A DNA stretch of 8,293 nucleotides from Minisyncoccota bacterium (GCA_938044295.1 CALIRC010000081.1:1-8293), one strand, 5' to 3'. Shown: positions 1-6,529, numbered from the stretch's first letter. A program made the numbers and translations. The notes: a model not told the origin generated them from the letters alone.

Positions 1-30
1 TCGAATATTTTCACTCTTCCTTTGTAGACT

Positions 31-834
31 CTATTTAATCTTTTGATCTTGGATGAAATTTTGAATCACTATCATAGTTTGGGGAGATTGATAGATATCG
101 TTGTGACCATACCCTTTAAGTGGAATGAGTTTTTTTTCTGCTAGATGAACTGAGTTAAATAAATCTTCACCGAGGCTATAGGGTATAATCATGTCTTCAC
201 TACCATGAAGTATAACTAACTCACCCTTGTACTCACTAAGATTCTTTTGATTATCTAGTGTATCGTCAGTGAACATCCTTACTACGTAGGAAGGATAAAA
301 TGAAAGAGAATTGATTGCAATATCTGACAATTTGGTAAATGGAGATATCAGTAGCAGCTTATCTGATTTTCCTATCTGAGAGTGATATGCAGCATGACCA
401 GTTCCGATACTTTGTCCGATCACATTTACTGTATTGTAATCCGCCTCTTCTATGAATGATACAACATCTCGCACATTCTCTAAGGTGTTTGAATGCGTTG
501 CCTGTGTACTTCTATCACTATATCCAGAAAACTCGGGGAAAATATACGATACACCATTCTCATCAAAGATATCTGCCAAGAAAAGCATGTCGCAAACTAT
601 ACTAGCGTTACCATGATAGAAAACTACCAGAGTATCTGAGTTTTGATTGTCATAATGGTATAGAATTGTATTATTCTCCTCAATTTTCGTTAACTTTTTA
701 ATTGCTTCACAATTTTCATTACTTCTGTTTGGTGCGAGATATATATGCAACTCTTGTGTGATCACGAAATACACGAAAATGGCTATGTACATCAATAGAA
801 AAAAAGTTACTAGCGATAGTATTAGAATTTTCAT
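31..834 (-). CDS. Membrane-anchored alpha/beta hydrolase (Bem46/ABHD-like)
   Basis: A 267-residue serine hydrolase of the alpha/beta fold. Residues 3-25 form one hydrophobic segment after MK, fitting a signal anchor with the catalytic domain outside the membrane. The oxyanion element YHGN is at 73-76, the nucleophile elbow GQSIG at 140-144 (Ser142), a likely acid Asp in GSEDMIIP (about 214) and the catalytic His in GYGHND (His244). Triad order and length fit the Bem46/ABHD13-like group, whose substrates are mostly unknown; an esterase or thioesterase role is likely but unproven. The start ATG has no SD. It lies four bases after the stop of a 21-codon frame that does have an SD, so translation may be coupled to it. 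It follows the acetyltransferase gene on the same strand. Confidence 0.88.
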   Translation of the reverse strand: MKILILSLVTFFLLMYIAIFVYFVITQELHIYLAPNRSNENCEAIKKLTKIEENNTILYHYDNQNSDTLVVFYHGNASIVCDMLFLADIFDENGVSYIFPEFSGYSDRSTQATHSNTLENVRDVVSFIEEADYNTVNVIGQSIGTGHAAYHSQIGKSDKLLLISPFTKLSDIAINSLSFYPSYVVRMFTDDTLDNQKNLSEYKGELVILHGSEDMIIPYSLGEDLFNSVHLAEKKLIPLKGYGHNDIYQSPQTMIVIQNFIQDQKIK

Positions 835-838
835 GATT

Positions 839-904
839 TTAATTTATCTGTAATTCAAAGATCTTGTTTAAAAGTTTCGTGCAAACCCTTACAAATACTT
901 TCAT
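839..904 (-). CDS. Possible 21-residue leader ORF before the hydrolase
   Basis: A short frame, MKVFVRVCTK...LQIN, has a clear SD (GGGAG on the minus strand at 912-916) seven bases before its ATG. It ends in TAA four bases before the ATG of the hydrolase, which has no SD of its own. This arrangement suits a leader peptide that couples translation. The opening MKVFVRV also resembles the start of DUF167/YggU-type proteins, so it may instead be a truncated remnant of such a gene. It is too short to be sure it is translated. Confidence 0.35.
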   Translation of the reverse strand: MKVFVRVCTKLLNKIFELQIN

Positions 905-953
905 TTCACTTCTCCCTGCGTGAGGACCAGGTTGGAATTCTTGCGAAATCACA

Positions 954-1418
954 CTAGTTAATATCTTTGAGGAAATGGACGAGTCTTTCCTCCTCCCAAA
1001 AGCCTACCTTCTTATGAAATTGTTGTGAATCATTATGAGTAAGCCAGGTATCTGAACCTATCTGGCTACACTTTTTCGATCTCAACCACTCTTGACCATG
1101 TTCTATTAGCTGTTTTGCAATCCCTTGTTTTCTATAATTTTTTTCAACAAAGATGCCTTCGAGGTAACCTGTCGGTGAACCATCAGAGCCTTCGACATAA
1201 TCAGTTCGTATGGAAAGATTGATGAATCCAATTGGATCATCATTATTTTTAGCAATGAAAACTTTTTGATTTTCATCCTTCTGGATTTTTTTCAAGTCAG
1301 TTTTGAGATTGTCATGTTCGTAATCAGTCCAGAGTTTTTGACTCATCTCGAGCCATGCATCAAAATCATCATGGGAGATCTCTTCATAGAGAATATTGTT
1401 TGATTTTCTTGTGTTCAT
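954..1418 (-). CDS. aac(6'): AAC(6')-I-type aminoglycoside N-acetyltransferase (GNAT)
   Basis: A GNAT acetyltransferase of 154 residues when started at the internal ATG (MNTRKSNN). An upstream in-frame ATG at 1469 would add 17 residues that the family lacks, and neither start has a good SD. Signatures of the AAC(6')-I family line up in order: a Trp near residue 30 followed by an EH pair, SIRTDYVEG (69-77), SP then YLEGIFV (85-91), the acetyl-CoA loop YRKQGIA (95-101), a conserved SD near 122 and the tail GFWEEERLVHFLKDI. The family transfers acetyl from acetyl-CoA to the 6'-amino group of aminoglycosides in the cytoplasm. From sequence alone resistance cannot be asserted, since family members may have other amine substrates. 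The gene lies 112 bases after the methyltransferase stop. Confidence 0.8.
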   Translation of the reverse strand: MNTRKSNNILYEEISHDDFDAWLEMSQKLWTDYEHDNLKTDLKKIQKDENQKVFIAKNNDDPIGFINLSIRTDYVEGSDGSPTGYLEGIFVEKNYRKQGIAKQLIEHGQEWLRSKKCSQIGSDTWLTHNDSQQFHKKVGFWEEERLVHFLKDIN

Positions 1419-1480
1419 ATCTACAATTACTAAAAAGAAATTGCAATTAATTCTTGAAGTCAGCACCATTCAATAAAGGC

Positions 1481-1505
1481 TTTTAGTGATTTTAGAAACT
1501 TTTAG
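1481..1505. repeat. Three TTTTAG repeats at near-helical spacing
   Basis: TTTTAG occurs at 1481-1486, 1490-1495 and 1500-1505, that is 9 and 10 bases apart, in the gap upstream of the acetyltransferase gene. Phased A/T tracts can bend DNA or bind a regulator. In AT-rich DNA this may be chance, and no confident -35/-10 pair was found beside it. Confidence 0.25.
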
Positions 1506-1530
1506 CTAGATCTTGATAAGATACAAATCT

Positions 1531-2850
1531 CTATTTCCTCACAACGAATAGCATTTCAAGACTAGAGCCAGTCAGTTCACTACGATCCCAATCGCCGTAG
1601 ATTGTTTCGATGTCGAATCCTGCATCTATCAAAGATTTTTCGATTGCTTTCTTTTGTCTGAATATGAGTGTATCAGTGGATACTACTGTTTCCCCTGACT
1701 CGTGGAAGAGGTGGTGTAGTTCATATGTTGCAAGGGTATCAGTTTTTTCAAGCATATTACACCAATATGTGATTTTCCCTAGATGTGGGTCTGTGACATA
1801 TCGAGGATTATCCTTTGTTGGCCATTTCGTAAACGACTGAGATATTGATTGCCTACTATCAAAGAGCATATACCCACCTTCATTGAGGGACTCATATGCA
1901 TGTTTGAGCATGCCGTTCCATTCTTCGTCGCTGAGAAGAAACTGCGCTACATGACTCGTCATGAGTATGAGGTCACAGTAGAGACCTTCTAGTGCCGTAT
2001 AGTTACCCCCTATCCATCTCACCTTCTGCGCATGTTCTTTTGTTTGTGCAATATCGAGCATTGGCTTCGCAGGATCAATACCGATAACGTCATATCCGAG
2101 ATTTGCTAATTCGCATGTGAGTAATCCCGTACCACACCCAAAGTCAATGATTGTTTTGGGATTCAGCCTCTTTGTTTCTCTGATCCAAAAATCTGCATCT
2201 ACTCCTAGTGCATTGAGGGAGTCATATGCCTGTGATAGTAGTGGATGAGTAAATTGCTTTGGTTCTGTTATTTCTTCTGTCATATTTTCTTTGCTGTTAT
2301 CGATAACGATGTCGGCACGCTTTTCAGGTTGATACTTCTTCTTATATTCTAGATCATTCTGGGCCCATAGATCCCATTTGTCAGCATTTTCATTGCTTCC
2401 ATCACGAGCATGACCTCTTTGTTTAGATAGCTCCATCGGGGTATCTATCCAAATTTTGTAGTCGTAATACTTCTCAATGTCTGGGTGGTACGATGATATA
2501 CCCTCCACGATTACATACTTTACCAGAGGAATTGTTTCATATTCACTCAATGTATCATCAGCCCATATCAATTTTTGATACTTTACTTCCTCATTCTTCG
2601 AGAGTGGTAGCAGAACTTGTTGCTTTAGGCGCTCTCTATCAAATGCGCCCTTGTCCCACGAGTTTTCTGTAAGCTTTGCTTTAACGATGAAGTCATCTAT
2701 ATGAACAACAAAAGCATCTACTAAAGCACCTTTGAGTTTTTCTGAGAACGTCGTCTTACCTGAACCTCCAAATCCTTCGATAGCTATAAGAGTTGATTTT
2801 TGATCTTTTTTAATCTGTTTTATCTGCTTTGCAACATGATCGACATTTAT
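1531..2850 (-). CDS. Fused P-loop nucleoside kinase and SAM methyltransferase, start codon missing
   Basis: One uninterrupted frame codes for two domains. Counting from 2850, the uridine-kinase-like domain fills about 1-190: Walker A GFGGSGKTT (bases 2775-2749), VVHIDDF, a WDKGAFDRERL segment and the typical end DIVIDNS. The rest is a class I SAM methyltransferase with motif I DFGCGTG (about 236-242) and GYDVIGID. Such kinases phosphorylate nucleosides or similar hydroxyls from ATP; the methyl acceptor is unknown. The frame is open from 2883 but has no ATG, GTG or TTG before a TTG at 2571, which is well after Walker A. An ATG at 2846, right after the pyrophosphatase stop, is one base out of frame, so a lost base, a rare start (ATA at 2850) or frameshifting from the upstream gene is needed. 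The methyltransferase might also start separately at ATG 2283. Confidence 0.8.
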   Translation of the reverse strand: MNVDHVAKQIKQIKKDQKSTLIAIEGFGGSGKTTFSEKLKGALVDAFVVHIDDFIVKAKLTENSWDKGAFDRERLKQQVLLPLSKNEEVKYQKLIWADDTLSEYETIPLVKYVIVEGISSYHPDIEKYYDYKIWIDTPMELSKQRGHARDGSNENADKWDLWAQNDLEYKKKYQPEKRADIVIDNSKENMTEEITEPKQFTHPLLSQAYDSLNALGVDADFWIRETKRLNPKTIIDFGCGTGLLTCELANLGYDVIGIDPAKPMLDIAQTKEHAQKVRWIGGNYTALEGLYCDLILMTSHVAQFLLSDEEWNGMLKHAYESLNEGGYMLFDSRQSISQSFTKWPTKDNPRYVTDPHLGKITYWCNMLEKTDTLATYELHHLFHESGETVVSTDTLIFRQKKAIEKSLIDAGFDIETIYGDWDRSELTGSSLEMLFVVRK

Positions 2851-3179
2851 CTTTTTATAAGGATCCCACTCGTTCCACCTCTGTTATGACATTCGAGGAT
2901 AACATCCATATCCTCATTTGTACATCCAAGAAGTACCTTGATCTCGCTATCTTTCTTAATAGAATCAATCACATTTATGGCACCAACAACTTCCTCCCCT
3001 CTCTTTGAACCAATCCAAATGTCGATACCTGCTCCATCCTGTGATGTCGTGCCTCTCAGTTCTCCGTAATCAAATGAATAGACATGCTCTGGATAGCGAG
3101 GATGCGCCGATCCTTTTGGACGATCAATTACGATCTCACTATTGTCAACAATTTTTTGAAGTGTTTCCCAGTAGTTCAT
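2847..3179 (-). CDS. Short inorganic pyrophosphatase-like protein
   Basis: A 110-residue protein resembling a short class of soluble pyrophosphatase: RPKGS with HPRYP (20-30), DYGELRGTT (37-45), the metal-site pattern DGAGIDIW (48-55, like the DxxxxD PPase signature) and KKDSEIKVLLGC (about 75-86). It ends in GILIKR, which I recall as the usual end of this family, so it appears complete although shorter than the roughly 175 residues of E. coli Ppa. Hydrolysis of pyrophosphate or a related phosphoanhydride in the cytoplasm is expected. An extended -10 lies seven bases before the ATG, so the mRNA may be leaderless. Its stop overlaps the 5' end of the kinase frame, which suggests coupled expression. 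Confidence 0.75.
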   Translation of the reverse strand: MNYWETLQKIVDNSEIVIDRPKGSAHPRYPEHVYSFDYGELRGTTSQDGAGIDIWIGSKRGEEVVGAINVIDSIKKDSEIKVLLGCTNEDMDVILECHNRGGTSGILIKR

Positions 3180-3185
3180 AATTTT

Positions 3186-3194
3186 AGTATAACA
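3186..3194 (-). promoter_or_regulatory. Extended -10 promoter of the pyrophosphatase gene
   Basis: The minus strand reads TGTTATACT, an extended -10 (TGn plus TATACT, 5 of 6 consensus bases). It ends seven bases before the ATG at 3179, so transcription would begin at or next to the start codon, giving a leaderless message. No good -35 is present. Confidence 0.5.
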
Positions 3195-3245
3195 AACCTG
3201 TTTTCTCTGACTTTTCTTCGAAATTCCTGGGTTGAAATATTATTT

Positions 3246-3848
3246 TCATTGAAGATTTATGATTGCTGTTATTGCGTTATTAGCATCTCTATCTATCAAG
3301 GCTACAGTACTGATTACGACACTAATATCTACAGCTTCCTTTTGCAATTTTTTTTGCATGTCCTGGAAACATTTGTCACTCATATCATTGCTAGCGAGAG
3401 TGAAGTGAGGAGAGTAATACTCAAAAGCAAAATGATACCCATACTCTTCAATATACTCTCTCTGCTTACCAGTAAAACCAGCGTTCTCGATGAGATCCTT
3501 TGGAACCCATGTTGTTCGAAATTTCTGAATTGTTTGCATTACAGCTTCGTGAAGTGATCGCAGTTCTGGCGTGACATTGATTTTGAGTAATATAACCTTC
3601 CATGGATAGGATCCGTAATCTGTTACACGCATATCAAATATTGGAAAAGTACCAACTTTATCATGCATCGACTTGATAAGCTTAGGTAGCACTTCATCTT
3701 CTATTTCAAAATCTCCTCTCAGAGTGAAATGAGGTGGAAATGATAGTGCTTTTGTCGAATTGCATTCACCTGACGTCACTTTCATGAGGTTGTGAATTGT
3801 TTCACTGGAATGCTTGTCTGGCAAGCATATACAACTCATTTTTTTCAT
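3246..3848 (-). CDS. 2H phosphoesterase (LigT / 2'-5' RNA ligase-like)
   Basis: A 200-residue protein of the 2H phosphoesterase superfamily. The two catalytic HxT motifs are present as PPHFTL (His40, Thr42) and SPHFTL (His148, Thr150), about 108 residues apart, one in each lobe as expected. Known members cleave or form 2'-5' or 2',3'-cyclic phosphodiester bonds in RNA or small nucleotides; the substrate here cannot be read from sequence. The start is ATG at 3848 (MKKM), with an in-frame ATG at 3839 as alternative; neither has an SD. It has its own promoter-like site, and its stop lies 66 bases before the pyrophosphatase gene. Confidence 0.82.
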   Translation of the reverse strand: MKKMSCICLPDKHSSETIHNLMKVTSGECNSTKALSFPPHFTLRGDFEIEDEVLPKLIKSMHDKVGTFPIFDMRVTDYGSYPWKVILLKINVTPELRSLHEAVMQTIQKFRTTWVPKDLIENAGFTGKQREYIEEYGYHFAFEYYSPHFTLASNDMSDKCFQDMQKKLQKEAVDISVVISTVALIDRDANNAITAIINLQ

Positions 3849-3875
3849 AGAACTTGTGCATGACTTATGCGCTCC

Positions 3876-3905
3876 ATTATACAGGTTCTGGTATTCTATT
3901 TCTAA
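3876..3905 (-). promoter_or_regulatory. Promoter of the 2H phosphoesterase gene
   Basis: On the minus strand a perfect -10 TATAAT (3876-3881) is preceded, after 18 bases, by a weak -35 TTAGAA (3900-3905, 4 of 6). The start of transcription would be near 3869, giving a leader of about 20 bases. Confidence 0.5.
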
Positions 3906-4009
3906 TCACAAATGACCCACTTGATGGGACTTTTGTTCTACCCCCTATTGAGCGATGTTAAGATTTATTTCCGAGATACAACTATAGTGTTCCGCCTTAC
4001 TTGCCATGT

Positions 4010-4642
4010 TTACACATTGATATACTTTTCAGGTATCTCTCCGGCCATCTCCAAGAGGATATTATGACGATCTAAAAATTTCTCTCGCACCTCAGGAAGA
4101 ACCATCTTTCTATCCCAATCTTTCATGGCTTTTTGGTGATTTCCTTGCATAAGCTCTTCAAAATTTACCCCTGGGTTCTCATGCCACCACATAAAGAAAA
4201 ATGGCCCTACCAGGTGAGATGCGCCATCAGCTGACGATAGTATTTGCACTTCAATATCTTGTTCTCCTATCTCAATGCTCATTTTACTATCAATGATCTC
4301 TGTATATTTAATCACTTTCTGCACAAAGATTTCTTCAAAGCCTATCTCGAGTAACTTTTCTCTACCGCTGATCACTGTCCTTTCGTACTGGTTATCAAAG
4401 TCTAGTATTTTCCCATAGTCGTGTAACCATACTAAAACGTGCACTGCACTCCTATCTGCCTCTTTATATACATCGCACAGTTCAAGTGCAATTTTCTCAA
4501 CTATTTCAAGGTGATATTTTATAAACCATTTATGATGAATAAAATTGGGATTTGATGATTCTTCTACTACATGCTTTTTAAATTTTTCTATCAATTTTTT
4601 CATAGCAATTCTGATTTCTATTTTTTTACTCATTTCCACCAT
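4010..4642 (-). CDS. HD-domain phosphohydrolase
   Basis: An HD-superfamily metal-dependent phosphohydrolase of about 210 residues. From the ATG at 4642, metal ligands appear in order: His residues in IHHKWF (about 36-37), a His in KYHLEI (44), the His-Asp pair in WLHDYGK (74-75) and the distal Asp in SSADGASHL (139). The sequence then runs through an aromatic [13 protein letters not shown] stretch to a helical end. HD enzymes remove phosphate from nucleotides or other phosphoesters; the substrate is not predictable. Starts at TTG 4657, ATG 4633 and ATG 4603 are also in frame; 4642 is the first ATG after the promoter at 4670-4678. No terminator is evident in the 160 bases before the 2H gene. 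Confidence 0.8.
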   Translation of the reverse strand: MVEMSKKIEIRIAMKKLIEKFKKHVVEESSNPNFIHHKWFIKYHLEIVEKIALELCDVYKEADRSAVHVLVWLHDYGKILDFDNQYERTVISGREKLLEIGFEEIFVQKVIKYTEIIDSKMSIEIGEQDIEVQILSSADGASHLVGPFFFMWWHENPGVNFEELMQGNHQKAMKDWDRKMVLPEVREKFLDRHNILLEMAGEIPEKYINV

Positions 4643-4669
4643 TGGAGATTTACTCAAATATTTGCATCA

Positions 4670-4678
4670 ACTATAGCA
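4670..4678 (-). promoter_or_regulatory. Extended -10 promoter of the HD gene
   Basis: The minus strand reads TGCTATAGT, an extended -10 with 5 of 6 consensus bases in the hexamer. Transcription would start near 4663, about 20 bases before ATG 4642. No convincing -35. Confidence 0.45.
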
Positions 4679-4776
4679 TAGCACTTCCACTCATCTCAAT
4701 GATTCAATTTTTTTTAGAAGCTCTACCTACACACCATAAGTTCACGTTTCTCTTTCATACTATTCTAATAATCACC

Positions 4777-4803
4777 AAAAACACACTGCTTGAGTGTGCA
4801 TTT
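4777..4803. terminator. Rho-independent terminator, possibly bidirectional
   Basis: CACACT (4782-4787) pairs with AGTGTG (4793-4798) around a five-base loop. A five-A run lies on the left (a T-run on the minus strand) and a five-T run just after the right arm on the plus strand, so it could work both ways. On the minus strand it lies about 22 bases after the stop of the interrupted small ORF at 4820. Confidence 0.5.
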
Positions 4804-4819
4804 TTACAACGTATCGTGA

Positions 4820-4996
4820 TTACTCTTTAGAGCCTCCTGCGTATTTACGATTTATTTCTAGAAGAGATCTCATCTCCTGAACACGCCTTACCTTGACTGC
4901 ACTTACCTTGGCAACTGTGATCCCTTAAATCCATGGAATGATACATACTACAAATTCAGCTACTGCCACAGATAAAAAAATACCGAACTGTATCAT
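4820..4996 (-). pseudogene. Small one-pass membrane protein ORF with in-frame TAA
   Basis: Read on the minus strand from ATG 4996, the frame gives MIQFGIFLSVAVAEFVVCII then PWI, a membrane-like segment. A TAA at 4927-4925 follows, and then 34 hydrophilic, coding-looking residues (GITVAKVSAVKVRR...GGSKE) to a TAA at 4822-4820. With one sense codon in place of the first TAA this would be a 58-residue membrane protein with a basic cytoplasmic tail. A terminator-like hairpin closes the unit at 4777-4803. The ATG itself sits in the loop of another hairpin; GTG at 4969 is an alternative start. It may be a recently inactivated gene, or simply chance frames. I do not recognise the family. Confidence 0.35.
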
Positions 4997-5007
4997 GACA
5001 GTTCGGT
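4972..5007 (-). terminator. Strong Rho-independent terminator after the unknown gene
   Basis: A perfect 10-base-pair stem, ACCGAACTGT (4982-4991) with ACAGTTCGGT (4998-5007), has a six-base loop. On the minus strand it is followed by a T-rich tract (A-run at 4974-4980 on the plus strand). It sits 68 bases after the stop of the frameshifted gene. The loop contains the ATG of the small membrane-like ORF. Confidence 0.8.
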
Positions 5008-5067
5008 GGAATGTGTGTGCGCAGTCAATACGTGCGTTTTTTTGAATCCCTTAGACCAACCACAGTG

Positions 5068-5095
5068 ATTATATTTAAGTGCGCAATTCGGCCAA
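5068..5095 (-). promoter_or_regulatory. Possible promoter at the end of the unknown gene
   Basis: The minus strand has a perfect -10 TATAAT (5068-5073) and, 16 bases upstream, TTGGCC (5090-5095, 4 of 6 with TTGACA). It overlaps the 3' end of the frameshifted gene. Transcription from about 5061 would meet the terminator at 5007-4972, giving an RNA of about 85-90 bases, or with read-through would cover the small membrane-like ORF. Confidence 0.35.
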
Positions 5096-6225
5096 TATAG
5101 CCCGTGTTTCCTTAGACTGACTCTTAGCAGCTAAGGCATCGCAGAGATATTGATTTTTTTTACCGTGTACCTTGCACAGTTCTTGCAAAAAATTTGTGTT
5201 ATACCTGAAGTTTCCCAACTCTTCCTTAGGAAATATCTTTCTCACCTTTTCTGGATATGCCTCAGCAAAAGGCTTTTTATCTTGATAGAAATGACCGTAG
5301 CGTTTAAGATCTGCAAACATCCCAGAGTCATTTGCAGCTTTCCTGCGTAAATTGGCAGATATGTATTTTGACATTGCTATGGCATAGACGCAATAATTCC
5401 GTGAAGATTCTTCATTGGATGCTACATTTGATGTAGTCCAGATATCAAACTGCGTGGAAGGTAACATCTTCACCTCATCAGATAGTACAATTTGTGCTAA
5501 GATACCAGCGATTTTTTTTGCATCCTTTTTTGCAAGATCGGGTATCTCTGCGAGGACGAAATTAGATACCTCACGATAGCTTACAACATTGTCTTTTACT
5601 TTCACTTTTTTTGCGAAGACTGACATTGCTTTCTCACAAAGCTCTGTTATTTCTCTTGTACTTTTATTTGCACTATACTGACAGAGATTTATCACACCCG
5701 TTAGAGTTAGATTTTCACATAAGAAGTGTCTGTGCCATTCCACAAAGTCTGGCATGTACTTTTGAACACACTCTATGATCATTGCTGGATCATCCTTTGG
5801 ATTCCCGAGCATCGCCTGAGCAATCTTGTGGAGCATTTCTGGTGACATTGCGCTATTAGCCAGCACCTTTGGACTGAGCTCGTTTAGTGTCTTTCGTTTT
5901 TTAGCTCTTGCCCAAACCTCATTTAGAATGCTTTCGTTTTGAGAGTGCTGCAGAGCTGGTGAATACCACCATGTATGCTTTGTTTGTAGTGACAAAAATG
6001 CTCGTGTGACGATTTCTGGATGCCTTGCAAAGAGATTTTTAATGCTAACGAAACATGCGCATCACCCAACCAAAAGTGAGGTGCATTGCTCAGATCATTG
6101 AAATGATCACTAGTTGTTAATGCGCGAATTGCTTTTTCGCATGTGACGCCATCACTCCCCCGCACTGCAATTAATTGCAAGTCAACGGGATCGTTTATGA
6201 TTATACCTTTTTTACTTGCCTTCAT
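5075..6225 (-). pseudogene. Helical protein of unknown function, split by a one-base frameshift
   Basis: Two overlapping frames form one gene. The first (ATG 6225, SD AGGAGA at 6234-6239, spacing 8) begins MKASKKGIIINDPVDLQL and reads well to GDAHVSLALK. The second carries on as NLFARHPEIVTRAFLSLQ from near 6035 to the stop at 5075. Adding one A to the A5 run (minus strand, 6036-6040) joins them as GDAHVSLALK-NLFARHPE and gives 383 residues. Unshifted, the first frame ends at 5923 after an unrelated tail; the second frame has only a TTG at 5995 as a usual start. The product looks soluble and mostly helical, with a basic C-terminal half. I recognise no domain, and it is unrelated to its neighbours as far as I can see. 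It may be a real mutation, an assembly homopolymer error, or slippage. Confidence 0.75.
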
Positions 6226-6233
6226 CTCACAGT

Positions 6234-6239
6234 TCTCCT
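6234..6239 (-). promoter_or_regulatory. Ribosome binding site AGGAGA fixing the start at 6225
   Basis: AGGAGA on the minus strand, eight bases before the ATG at 6225. It supports that ATG as the start of the frameshifted gene. Confidence 0.7.
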
Positions 6240-6268
6240 GTTTTGTTCATATGTCAAAATGCTTTCGC

Positions 6269-6297
6269 AGGATATCGCATAAATGTGCCTACGTCAA
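6269..6297 (-). promoter_or_regulatory. Promoter of the frameshifted gene
   Basis: On the minus strand TTGACG (-35, 6292-6297, 5 of 6) is followed after 17 bases by TATCCT (-10, 6269-6274, 4 of 6). Transcription would begin near 6262, giving a leader of about 37 bases that contains the SD at 6234-6239. Confidence 0.55.
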
Positions 6298-6334
6298 ATA
6301 ATCACCTTATAAAGCTTTTAGGATCTAACAAGAA

Positions 6335-6529
6335 CTAATGATTAATCTTTTCACCAAGTCGCGGAAATCTTCTACTGTTTTTTCTTCCCTCACAAGCTTC
6401 TTCTAACTCGTGTTTCGCGCTGAGCTTTTATATTGAAACTGTTCTGGAATGTTTGTGAAATGATGCACTTGCAATGAAGCTTATAAAAACTATAAAGCTC
6501 ATTGAGATTATATTTTGCTTGACTGGCAT
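6335..6529 (-). pseudogene. Weak: second small hydrophobic ORF interrupted by TAA
   Basis: From ATG 6529 on the minus strand the frame reads MPVKQNIIS then MSFIVFISFIASASF, a membrane or signal-like segment, to a TAA at 6430-6428. In the same frame 30 hydrophilic residues (KLSAKHELEEACEGRK...KINH) follow to a TAG at 6337-6335. There is no SD. It may be a decayed gene, but the hydrophobic part could arise by chance from T-rich DNA. Confidence 0.18.

Noticed and set aside
1610..1840. 76-codon plus-strand ORF
   Set aside because: Lies inside and opposite the methyltransferase domain, which has clear motifs; no SD.
3084..3557. 157-codon plus-strand ORF
   Set aside because: Opposite the pyrophosphatase and 2H genes, both with conserved motifs; product is a low-complexity antisense translation.
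3860..3961. 34-codon plus-strand ORF (MTYALHYTGS...) in the HD/2H gap
   Set aside because: No SD and overlaps the 2H promoter; no recognisable family.
4642..4830. 62-codon plus-strand ORF with hydrophobic product
   Set aside because: Starts with TTG and no SD, overlaps the HD gene's promoter and a terminator hairpin; hydrophobicity follows from T-rich DNA.
5150..5350. 66-codon plus-strand ORF
   Set aside because: Antisense shadow of the frameshifted unknown gene.
6020..6070. TGA recoding as an explanation for the interrupted frame near 6062
   Set aside because: The TGA is upstream of the joint and out of frame in the rebuilt gene; all other genes read with the standard code.
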